From: Cadophora sp. MPI-SDFR-AT-0126
Lineage: Eukaryota > Ascomycota > Leotiomycetes > Helotiales > Ploettnerulaceae
Direction: 5' to 3'
Length of the DNA stretch: 64,000 nt
NCBI GenBank assembly: GCA_020747065.1
Contig: JAGMVK010000016.1
Location: 1,178,001 to 1,242,000, forward strand
Shown here: one piece after another, positions 34,783 through 44,108 of the stretch
Layout of the letters: each line of letters starts with the position of its first letter
Position numbering within the stretch: the first letter of the stretch is position 1
The notes under the pieces: model-generated
What the model saw: the letters and a program-made list of their open reading frames with translations, nothing else
Databases searched by the model: none
What the model was told of the DNA's origin: nothing
Program-made: the position numbers and the translations under genes

Positions 34783-35297
34783 GTCACTGGTAATAATAAT
34801 GTAGCATGTGTGGTTAGTCTAATACAAGTTGTTGGCACTGACTCGAGAAACTACGAACTACTGAACATGAAGGCAGAGAATAACTATATGAGAATGGCAG
34901 TTATCTGAGTGAGCCAAGTGGAGTTTGAGAACTTTTGTTTATGTTTTGCCAACGAGTACTACACATTCAATGGCTCGTAGAGAATGCCCAAGAGCTAATC
35001 CCTCGATCTGCAGTAACATAGCTCCCCTGGCCCCCCTCACTTTTAGTTCCGGGTCAATTCTCAATTTGGTGACTCGGCAATTCGACTCGCGTGCCTTCTA
35101 TTGTGCCGATATTAGCGTAGTCGGCAGTTGTACTCGGAGGAATTGGAATATGTTGGAATATTCAAAGATATAAAGCTTTGTTTCCCACGGCTTTCCTTTA
35201 GACAACCAAACCAAGATACACTCGTTGTGATCAGAAAACTGATCTTGAAAATCGTCTCCAGAGACTCATTCTCCTACTATATATACTTGAAGCAATA
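34783..35297. other. Promoter side of the feruloyl esterase
   Basis: 515 bp. The frame at 34925-35173 has no pattern. The right half is the likely promoter and leader of the feruloyl esterase gene, with a TATAAA at 35169. Confidence 0.45.
35169..35174 (+). promoter_or_regulatory. Putative TATA box (TATAAA)
   Basis: TATAAA about 129 bp upstream of the feruloyl-esterase ATG. A second AT-rich TATATA run at about 35278 lies too close to the start codon to be the likely one. Confidence 0.4.
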
Positions 35298-36170
35298 ATG
35301 CACGCCAAGATGAACTTCGTCGCTACCGTGACAATCCTGTTGTTGTCTGCAATACAATGTGTTCAGGGTTTGGCATCGCCAGGATGCGACAAGCCGGCAA
35401 CTCTTACTAACGGCAACCACACGATCACCGTCAATGGTAAACAGCGTGCATTTGTTGTCCGCTTGCCACAGAACTATGACATTCACAAGCAATACCGCCT
35501 CTTTTTCGAATTCCATTGGGCCCACGGCAGCGCCAGCCAGATCATCAATGGAGGCTATGCCACACCGTACTACGGCCTTCCTCCGCTCGACAAGAACAAT
35601 AGCGGCATCTATATTGTTCCCGAGGGTCTTGATGAGGGCGGGTACCAGGGTTGGGCAAACACCAACGGCCAGGACGTCAACTTCACCGACGCCATGCTCA
35701 CCACTATCCAAAACGGGCTCTGCATCGACCAGAACCTCATCTTCTCCTTGGGCCATAGCTATGGCGCAGGCATGTCATATGCTCTCGCTTGTGCGCGGTC
35801 CAAGGTCTTCCGCGCTGTGGCAATCAATTCCGGCGCCAATATCAGCGGATGCTCGGGCGGGACATCGCCTGTCGCCATGTACATCCAGCACGCGATTGGA
35901 GATTCGACCTTGCCCATCTCGGCAGGAAGGGCAATTCGAGATCAGTTCGTGAAGAACAATGGCTGCACTCCTCAATCTAGTGAAGTCCAGCCTCCACAGG
36001 GTGGTCATACGAATGTGGTGTACAAGGGCTGCTCGGCTAATTATCCCCTTACCTGGGTCCCTTTTCAGAACAACCAGAACACTGGACATGTTCCTGCTCC
36101 AGTAGATACTGGTGCCACTGTATCCTTCACCCCAGGCAATAATTGGGATTTCTTTTCGCAGTTCAATTGA
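35298..36170 (+). CDS. faeC: Feruloyl esterase C-type (CE1), secreted
   Basis: Intronless, 290 aa. Signal peptide of about 24 residues (NFVATVTILLLSAIQCVQG, then LASPGC); an alternative start at 35310 gives an even more typical peptide. Landmarks of the FaeC-like CE1 group: GCDKPATLTNG near the mature N-terminus, VRLPQNYD, FEFHWAHGSA, GHSYGAGMSYA with nucleophile Ser154, Asp202 in GDSTLP, and His264 in NTGHVPAP. These enzymes release ferulic and related acids ester-linked to plant cell-wall polysaccharide. Several mature cysteines could form disulphides. Family size matches. The aldolase, FAD oxidase and P450 to its right lie on the opposite strand; joint use for phenolics is an inference. 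Confidence 0.9.
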   Translation: MHAKMNFVATVTILLLSAIQCVQGLASPGCDKPATLTNGNHTITVNGKQRAFVVRLPQNYDIHKQYRLFFEFHWAHGSASQIINGGYATPYYGLPPLDKNNSGIYIVPEGLDEGGYQGWANTNGQDVNFTDAMLTTIQNGLCIDQNLIFSLGHSYGAGMSYALACARSKVFRAVAINSGANISGCSGGTSPVAMYIQHAIGDSTLPISAGRAIRDQFVKNNGCTPQSSEVQPPQGGHTNVVYKGCSANYPLTWVPFQNNQNTGHVPAPVDTGATVSFTPGNNWDFFSQFN

Positions 36171-36342
36171 TCAGACGGAGGGTTTTCGCGGGAGAAGCAA
36201 ATGAGATGGTCTTTGTTTAGTTGTATGTTGTGCGCTACCTCAGGAAATTTCTTCCTGACACCACATGTAAGAGGCCAGTTTAGGGTAATAATTGAGGTCT
36301 GGAGTCATGCAATTTCATATGTATATCCGTCCATCTGAAAGC

Positions 36343-37472
36343 TCAAGAATATGCCAAGCCACCTTCATTACTGCTCTTCTCGTTGATTTCTTTTGATTCG
36401 GCCAGCAGTCTTCTACATTTTGCCATTTCCGCTGCCATCCAAGCAGTCACAGCTACAATATCAGCTCCACAATTCATGAATTCGAAACCTTGCTGAGCTC
36501 GTTGCGCAGCTATCTCCAGTCAGTAATGAAAGCCAAATAGAGTGCTGCCACTGAAGCTTTTTCTCGGACTAACCAATATCAGCACCCAGCGCGAAATGTC
36601 CTGCATATTTTCCTGCAGACTTTGCGCCTTTCAGCACCCGTGCAGTTGCTTCCTGCACTTCAGGAATCTTCGCATGATCAGGTGCCCAGTATCCCATTGA
36701 AGCAGCCAAATCATTGGGACCGATAAAAAGCATATCTGAAGACATATTGTCAGCAATAAATCGGGGATAATCTAAAGACAGATAGAGTTACCAATGCCAT
36801 CTACAGCAGCAATATTTTCACAGTTTTCCACGGCTAGGCGAGATTCAATCTGCACTATGACGAGTATGTTATCATTGGCAGTCTTCAGATAGTCTTCGCC
36901 ATTCTGTGAGAAATTTGCTGGCGCGAACATTGCTCCGGCTCCTCGTATGCCCCTGGGCCATTCATTTGAGGGGTACTTCATTGCTCTCACGATATCTTCT
37001 GCCTGCTCCTATCGTGGTATCAGTTCCACATAATATCGAGAGAAGCCACAAGAGCATCGAGAAGAAAGACATACAGGTGTCTCGCACATGGGAATCATGA
37101 CAGCGTGCGTGCCCGCATCGAGCGCTCTCTTCATCATCCATGGTTCAGACGCCGGTACACGAACAATAGGGGAGGCACCAGCCGACATGATGGCCCCCGT
37201 CGCGAGGTACATCTCGTTATCCGTAATATTTCCATGCTCACAGTCTACAAGAACCCACTGATTCTGACCTTAGTTCGTGCCCGAGTGACAAGTATACAAG
37301 TACTCACATCACATCCCAAACCAGCTATTGTTCTCGCAAGTGTGTAGCCGGGAAACTCCATCCATTGTCCGATTGATGGAGATCCGCCTTCCCTAGCTCT
37401 TTCGAGGCTGGCTCTCAAGCGAGTCTTGCCTGAAGTCGACACGGTTGCCGTGGTAAATTCTGTACTGGACAT
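36343..37472 (-). CDS. HpcH/HpaI-family aldolase (class II 2-keto acid aldolase)
   Basis: Five exons: 37472-37308, 37257-37075, 37008-36792, 36735-36574, 36509-36343; phases agree throughout, giving 297 aa. The start MSSTEFTTATV precedes SIGQWMEFPGY. Family signature: WVLVDCEHGN (general-base His), IVRVPASEPWMMKRALDAG, MIPMCET, the metal-binding Glu in IVQIES, and Asp in GIDMLFIGPNDLAASMG, which is restored exactly by the third splice. The reaction is reversible, metal-dependent cleavage of a 2-keto-4-hydroxy acid into pyruvate plus aldehyde (or a related C-C lyase step). Bacterial HpaI acts in 4-hydroxyphenylacetate breakdown; the fungal substrate is unknown. No signal peptide, so cytosolic. 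Followed upstream by the FAD oxidase gene on the same strand. Confidence 0.93.
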
Positions 37473-37802
37473 GTTGCGAAACTGATGTTGGGCGAGGATG
37501 ATGAATATTTTGTCGAGAAATCGTGGATATTTGAAAATATAAAAGCTCACAAATATGCATCTGTTATTCTTGGTAGTTGGGATCATGCGGATGAGCTCCG
37601 ACGAAGTGTAGAGTGGGATATGGTGGGGGTGGTCATCGATGCTTGGCACCTCATTGTGGGAATCACTCGGGTCAAAACAATCCCAGGTCATAGAAAATCT
37701 GCTGAGTATGCGTCTTGATGGCTGTCGATATTCTTTTTAACTTGATAACGATCCCGAAACTTCAAATCTTTTTGATATCACATCACCTATCCTGTTTGTT
37801 AC

Positions 37803-39335
37803 TCAGAGAAACTGGCTCGTGAATCTTCCCTCTGGATCCCAAATTTTCTTCACTTCTCCCAGCTTCCGTCTCGTCTCCTCTCCACGATACCTCTGCTCAA
37901 CACTCTTCACTCGAGAATGAGAAGGAAAGACAGCTTTCTCCGAGTCTACTTGACCAGATTGGATTGAAGCCACGAGATCTTCCGAAGCTTGCACAGCAGC
38001 CTTGAAAGACCCCTCATCCGTCGCTGATGGCCACAAGAAACTGTTATTAGTCAGCATTGAATTCACCTCTTAGAGCATGCTACATACCACCAGCTCCCAA
38101 TATCGCGATGGCTGTACGAAGAGCTCTCGTCTCCAAACTTCTTCATCGCCTCTTTCGAAGCCCAGGTGAACATGAAGAAAGTTGAAACAGCGTCAGGATG
38201 CCCATCTACAAGCCCAGTCCAAGCAGACAGCGCGTCCTCGAGATTTTCTGGCTCAAAGGTCTTCAATCCGCATGAGACATTCGATTTAAATCCTCCTTTC
38301 TTGTCGATCTTGTCAGCCGCGTCGGTAAGGTTGGAGAACTCGATTGGTCTTTTCATTTGCGCGACGGGATTGATGTCCAGTAATGGCTTCATGACCTTTT
38401 CGGCTTCTGCTTGGGAACAGAAATGGGTGACGCTGACAACAATCACGGGCTAGAATAGTCAGAACGAAGTCAGTGGACAAGGATTTGGAGCAAACCTTTG
38501 TGGAACCGGGAAAAGTCGGTGGGAGGGTGATCATTGCCGCTCCGAAAGACTTTTGGTCCCCGGAATCAATCACCTCCTTCAAAGCCTTTGATACCTCCTT
38601 GACCTGATGAGGGCCAAAAATACAAGCCCAGGATATTATTTCGGTGGTCTTGGGGAAAATCTTCACTGTCACTTCCGAGACGATCCCGAAATACTGTCCA
38701 GCTCCCTTCAGTGCCCAAAATAGATCCACATTGTCGATCCCCGAGGCAGTGACAACTCTTCCAGTGGCAGTCACGACTCGAGCACTGATCAAAGCGTCAA
38801 CGGCCAGACCATGCATACTGAGAAGGACAGATGATCCTCCACCGAGGAGGAAGCCAATATGGCCAACATTGGCGGCATTGGCGGAGTGAATCATGAAGCC
38901 GGCGTTGGTGATAGCTTCGTTGATAGGTTTTGTTAGAACACCTGCTTGGACTGTGGCAGTCTGGGCGCTGGTGTTGATACTGATGGATTTGAGAAGGGAC
39001 AAATCAACGATCCAACCTCCAGAGCCGATGGTCGACCAGTTACTGTGTCCGCCTCCTTTGGCGATAAAAGGGATGTTATGTTCAGCCGCTGCTTTGACCT
39101 GTCTGCGTTAACAATGGCATCGGGAGAAGAGCTCTTGACTGACAATCTGAATGATGTCATCCTCACAATTGGGTTGTAAAACAGCCGAAGGGACTTGAAT
39201 GTTAAAGTCACTCCATCTAATCAAGAGTTCCTTGAATTCTGCAGACGATGCATCGGTGGTGACTCTGGCCTCGTCAGACAGTGCTGAAGTAAGGTTCTTA
39301 GCCACTTCCACTGCGGTGTTGTGTTCTGAAGACAT
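37803..39335 (-). CDS. FAD-linked oxidase (PCMH/BBE-like), cytosolic
   Basis: Four exons: 39335-39144, 39098-38496, 38449-38088, 38040-37803; 464 aa. The FAD-binding domain has the covalent-histidine motif KGGGHSNWSTIGSGG (His about 82), ANVGHIGFLLGGGSSVL, and ALKGAGQYFGIVSEVTVK. The second flavin-linking cysteine of bicovalent berberine-bridge enzymes is absent; the matching place reads ANVGHIG. The C-terminus KKIWDPEGRFTSQF is the usual BBE-like end. No signal peptide is present, unlike many secreted relatives. Such enzymes oxidise alcohols, sugars or secondary-metabolite intermediates with oxygen as acceptor. Start chosen at MSSEHN; five codons upstream, another ATG (39350) is in frame. 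It is 330 bp upstream of the aldolase, same strand, so co-regulation is possible. Confidence 0.93.
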
Positions 39336-39788
39336 ATTAACCTTTATCAAGAAATTTTGACACAGTTTTCTGAAGAGATGATATGATATTGGAAGGGGGA
39401 GGAAGTGAAGTTTTATAGCTCATGGCACAGTAATGCGGATCCCGAGATGACATGTCCGCAAAGTGCGAGATGCCTAGTGCTGACCACTTGCCCCAGAATT
39501 AATCTCGTATGTCCGGTCTCTTCATTCATAACATGTTTGTCATTGTGAAGAGCATCATTTCCAAAGAACATTGAAAACAATTGGTGAAATGCTTGCATCA
39601 AAATCGGACAATGTCAGTTTACCGAGCACCGACTTTCCCCCATTTTCTCTTGGCTCGGTTGATTTGTTTGGTCACATGATCTGCCCGAGGATAGTCACAT
39701 TTCGGCATTTTGCACAGATCAAAGAGCGCTAAAATGCGAATCGGGTTATTTATTATGATACACGATTGCATGCTTAGACTGATCAATG
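39336..39788. other. Intergenic upstream of the FAD oxidase
   Basis: About 450 bp with only short frames (39413-39601 on minus). It probably holds the FAD-oxidase promoter and the 3' UTR of the next gene. Confidence 0.4.
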
Positions 39789-40411
39789 CTACCACGGATA
39801 GATTCTTGAGTTCATAAGTCCGCGTTTTGCCCCTCCTACGACAACTCTGATGCGTCGCCCAGCGTCTCGGCTCGCCAGGACATCGCCACAACCAAAGGCC
39901 CAGGCACCAGAACTCCAGATCGATTTCGCAAAATGCGAAAGTCTAGTGTCCACGAGTGGACATGCATATGCAGACGCCCCCAAAGCATCGTCTACGCAGT
40001 AAAGGTCAGTAATCTTGACATTCTCCTGCCACCAAGCTAAACATACCAGATCTCCACACCCACGTCCCAAAAACCGTCTCTCACTCACTTTCCCCTCATA
40101 CTTTTTCTTTCTCTCTCGGATTTCAACCTCATCTGCTCACTCCACCTGAATACCGCATCCTCTCTCTCCTCCTCCTCTTCATACTGTCTCCGCGACTGAT
40201 CCACCACATCCTCCCCCTCTTCTGATTGATCATATCGACCTTGTCTACGGGATGAGTACAAGTCCTCATATCTCGGCAAAGAATCCACATACATGGGTCT
40301 CCTATCCGTCCTCCTGTCGAAGAAATCCTTCGGCGGCTCGCCACGCTCCGGGTACTCGATCACCCAGCCCGTTGAGATGGCTTTCCAGAATGCTTTGAGG
40401 TGGTTCAACAT
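39789..40411 (-). CDS. Small unassigned protein
   Basis: Proposed exons 40411-40102 and 39991-39789; 170 aa. Exon 1 encodes MLNHLKAFWKAISTGWVIEY and then RRPMYVDSLPRYEDLYSSRR, followed by a charged helix. Exon 2 encodes DALGASAYACPLVDTRLSHF, AKSIWSSGAWAFGCGDVLAS and a Gly/Arg end GLMNSRIYPW. The intron (GTATGA donor, CTGAC branch, GTAG acceptor, 110 nt) makes the two frames agree; without it exon 1 runs into a stop after MRGK. Both halves read like conserved protein, but I know no domain. No signal peptide; short hydrophobic patches could associate with membrane. The exact donor is uncertain: a nearby GTGAGT would break the frame. Confidence 0.55.
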
Positions 40412-41217
40412 CGACGATATCTTTTGAAATGAATCTTTCGATTCTTGATGAGTGGTAGATGCTAATTAAGCTTTTAGAAATGGGAGTGCAAGTTCATATA
40501 TATTTTCTCCTTGATAAGAAAAAAATGTCAACAGGTGCATACACGTGATCGTCATACGATGACTTTGCGAGATTCCTCCGAGATCCTCCGATGCAGAATT
40601 CTCACTAATTTCATCATCGTTTCTGCACGCAACTTATGCATAATCATTACTTGTCCAATCATACAACGCGGAACATTGAGACAGAGCACAAATTTTGATG
40701 GCCGAGGGTGTGGTTCTCAGCCACCTCCGGATCGGACCGTTGCCAAACGCATTTCGGCTATGAGTGCCGGTTTCGGTTGGGCATACTCGGTAGATACCGA
40801 TAATGGAACATTTGAAGACTTTAAATATATCTCGAGCCAGTCGGCAGATCCCATGACGCGGTGTGGACTCATCAATACGAACCAATTCATTGTGGAACTT
40901 CTTTTGAAGTTAACCTGATCTCTGTCGAGCTTGGTTCCTCATAACCGAGGGGCACCAGTGAAAACAAAACAGATATCAGAAAGTCGAAATGCAAAACTTT
41001 TGATTTCTTTTAAAGAATGCTCTGCTGATCATTGTTAGAGTAGAGATGAGAAGCCTCATGAACCAGTGACCTAAATGCACAAGAGCGCCTGCTGAAATTT
41101 CCAGGATCAAATCTCAACCCCGATCCCCAACTCCAGAACTGCGATTTAGTGTGCGAATCCCTTCTGACCGCCCAAAATGACAGCTAGAGATCCTGCAATC
41201 TCATCAGATCGCATAAA
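40412..41217. other. Intergenic
   Basis: About 800 bp between the small unassigned protein and the P450. The frame 40511-40918 (+) has no domain pattern and I do not support it. The left end is the presumed promoter of the small gene. Confidence 0.4.
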
Positions 41218-43516
41218 TCAAAGCACACGCTTCACAATTCTCAACGGTACCAATCCCCTCTGCAATTGCATAGTAGCATAATGCATCATCCCCTCACGCA
41301 TGTTCTTCTTCGCCTTCTCAGCTGCAGCCTCCCACGCAAGTGCCTTTTCCGCAACACTACCGCTCGCATTATCCACCACCAGCTCAACACTCCATTCCCG
41401 AAAGATAACTGCCAGTGCAACGAGTAGCTCTGTATGAGCGAATTGTTTACCAATACATTCGCGTTGACCGATCGACCATGGGATGAAAGCGCCGCGTTCG
41501 GGTTTAAGAAATCCCTTTCCGGCTCGGGCTTCGGGGCAGTCGGCGAAGATGGGGTGGAGTGATAAGGATCGGCCACCAACTTTCTCAGCTTCGGAGGGAG
41601 TTACGAACCAGCGCTCGGGCTTGAAAATTCCCATGTCGGTGCCAGATGGTGAGGTGGATGAGGTGCTATGGGGCCAGTAATTTGGGTTGCGGTGGGTACT
41701 GACCATGAGGGTGAGGATGCGGGAGTTCGCGGGGACGGTGACCTCGACGTTGCAATGTTTGAGAGTGATGGCTGGACCGGAACGTTGGACTGAGTGCTTT
41801 GGGACTAAGTTGTTGGGTGGATAGACTCGGAGAGCTGAAAAATATTAGCTAAGTACAGGGCCATTTGAGGCCGGGATCTTACTCTCGCTGACAGTGGCAT
41901 CAAGGGAACTCTTGGTTAGTTTCTCAAGGCCTTCTTTATAATCCCACTGGGAAGGCTCGCTATCACCGAAGATTGTCTTGATATCAGCCTGGACTCTTCG
42001 TTGCCAAGCTGGGTACAAAGCGAGATTGATCATGCAGTGGAACAGCGTTGAGCCGGTTGTTTCGTGACCCGCAGTCAGAGAATTGAACTGTATTTATATG
42101 TTACATGCGACGCTTCATATTTCATTGCGAAGGCAGACTTACCACGTTGCCGATGATTTGTTGCTTGGTGAGACCGACGAGTCCGCCTTGGGACGGGGAT
42201 TGCACATTGCTCTCGATGAGCGAATCTGCGAGATAATCAGTCGAGGTTCAGTCTTGAAAAACGTAATTAGCATACTGAGCAGATTACTCTGTTCCTCACT
42301 CTTTTCCAAAGACACACCCTCGTCTACAGATCCCTTAGATTGCTTCTTGGTAATGTATTCATCCAGATAGGTACCCATTTCGTGGAAGCTGTGACTTCAT
42401 GTCAGTTGAGTGTCTGAAAATGCCAATGAACTCTACTTACCCAAGCCAGACACGTTGAAAGTAAGCATAAGGTGAATATCCTGGCAATGGTCAGCCACTT
42501 CGGGCATCAAACCAATCAGGAGGTTTTGACTGACTGAGGAACCACCGTGGAAAGATGAACAGCCACTTCAGTCCATCGACCACAGTCAAAGTCGCCGCAC
42601 TGAATATCATAGTATGTCCGTCCTGAAGCGTAGTACTGTGTATAGCTCCCTCCTCGCCCGAGCTTCCCTCGCTGTTGGATCCAGGATACATCATACGCAC
42701 GCCAAACGCGCCACGACTGACAATGTTGAAAGTCAATGTTCGGGTATGGTCGTGAAAGTCCAAGAAACAGTCAGCTGATAGATTTTGGATCTTGCTCTCC
42801 CAAGCTTGAAGCATGGACTTTGTTTGGAAGATGGTTTCGCTCCAGTTGATGGCGTTGTGTGCGTCGCTGAAAGAGGGAGTCATGATCTTACGTGTGTGTC
42901 GCCAGAGCGGGCCATTGATGGAGACGAGATTGGGTCCGAAGCTAGATGAATGTCAGAAGAGAAGTGTGAGTAGGGGGCAAAGACTGACGTATTTAAGATA
43001 TCATACAATTCCAACGGCTTCTGGAAATCCTTTCGTCGATCACCAACCTGTCTGATAAATTCTGGACAACAGGTATGGAATGTGATTCCGCCAGGTGCGA
43101 CGGTCAGAATTGTGTCGCTTTTAAGTGCCTTGAATGGCTTGTACTCTTCATACCATGTCCAGTATGGATATAGGAGACTACATATTATCAGCTTCGTAAA
43201 TCGAGTTGGCAGATGTGAGAAGCGGACTTGATCCATTTTCGAGTGAGCCGAGAGGGAAGGCCGTAGCGGAGAATTGGAATAATGTATGGGGCTGATATAA
43301 ACCAAATAATTGTTCCAGTATAGACGGGAACGACGATATAGGGAAGCTGAGTTGATGTTGTCAGCCTGACTCAAATTTAGAGGAACCGGGAAGGCAGGGG
43401 ACGTTGCTCACATTGATGGTCTTCGCAATCTTGATATTGCGACGGAGGTAAATATACTGCTTGACCATGAAGATGGTGAGTATAACGGGGAGGAACAATA
43501 ACAATAGCTGACGCAT
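41218..43516 (-). CDS. Cytochrome P450 monooxygenase (nine exons)
   Basis: Exons 43516-43412, 43346-43228, 43177-42989, 42941-42535, 42480-42441, 42388-42276, 42225-42143, 42087-41883, 41834-41218; 590 aa, phases consistent at all eight junctions. An N-terminal anchor (MRQLLLLFLPVILTIFMV) and a second hydrophobic stretch place it in the ER membrane. Helix C WRHTRK, I-helix oxygen-binding TAGHETT, ExxR as ETLR (created by the last splice), FKPERW, and heme loop FIPWSIGQRECIG with the axial Cys. In the heme consensus Phe is replaced by Trp, seen in other fungal P450s. One donor (exon 2 end) is GTCCGC, weaker than the rest. At 590 aa it is longer than a typical P450, from the two-helix N-terminus. 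Substrate unknown. It may serve with the nearby FAD oxidase; inference only. Confidence 0.92.
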
Positions 43517-44108
43517 CTTTGATATAGATTCAGGGTCGATATAGTGATGTATCTTGAAACTGTTGCTCGGCGCAGGAGTTGCTTAGCCAGTGGGAATAGG
43601 GCTCGAGAGCCGGCTCTCTTTGTCGAAGGGAAGTTGGAAGGGAGGTGCGATTGTGTTGTATCGTTATAAAAAATCCAAAGCAGAGCTTTCTATAGCCCAA
43701 GGATGCAGCGTTGTGATTCACTGCTACGAGCGAGAGCAAAAAAAAGAAAAAAAAAGAAGGGAAAAAAAAAACCGTCCCGACTGTGACTGCTTTTCATATT
43801 GATTCCAAAGTTGAGAAAACCTCCCACGCGATCACCAATATTTGCTAGTTGAGCAGATGAGCAAGTTTTCTCCATTTATTTCTGGGAATAATAACTCTAC
43901 ATCATGTTAGCTTTGATTTCAAATCACATAAGACAACGAACAGCCAAATGCTAGAAGAACTGAAAGATTATTCATCTATATATGTATGTAGTCTAAATGT
44001 TTCGAAATGAGTAGTAACATAAATATATCTTCAACAAACACTATTACGTCCCCGTCCTACCACATCCTCCCTATTCAGACAAACGAAACCCCACTTGGCA
44101 CTTGCCAA
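43517..44108. other. Intergenic, A-rich runs
   Basis: About 590 bp upstream of the P450 and downstream of the Ser-rich protein gene. It contains A-rich runs near 43739-43772, and the frame at 43590-43802 is an artefact of them. No gene seen. Confidence 0.5.
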
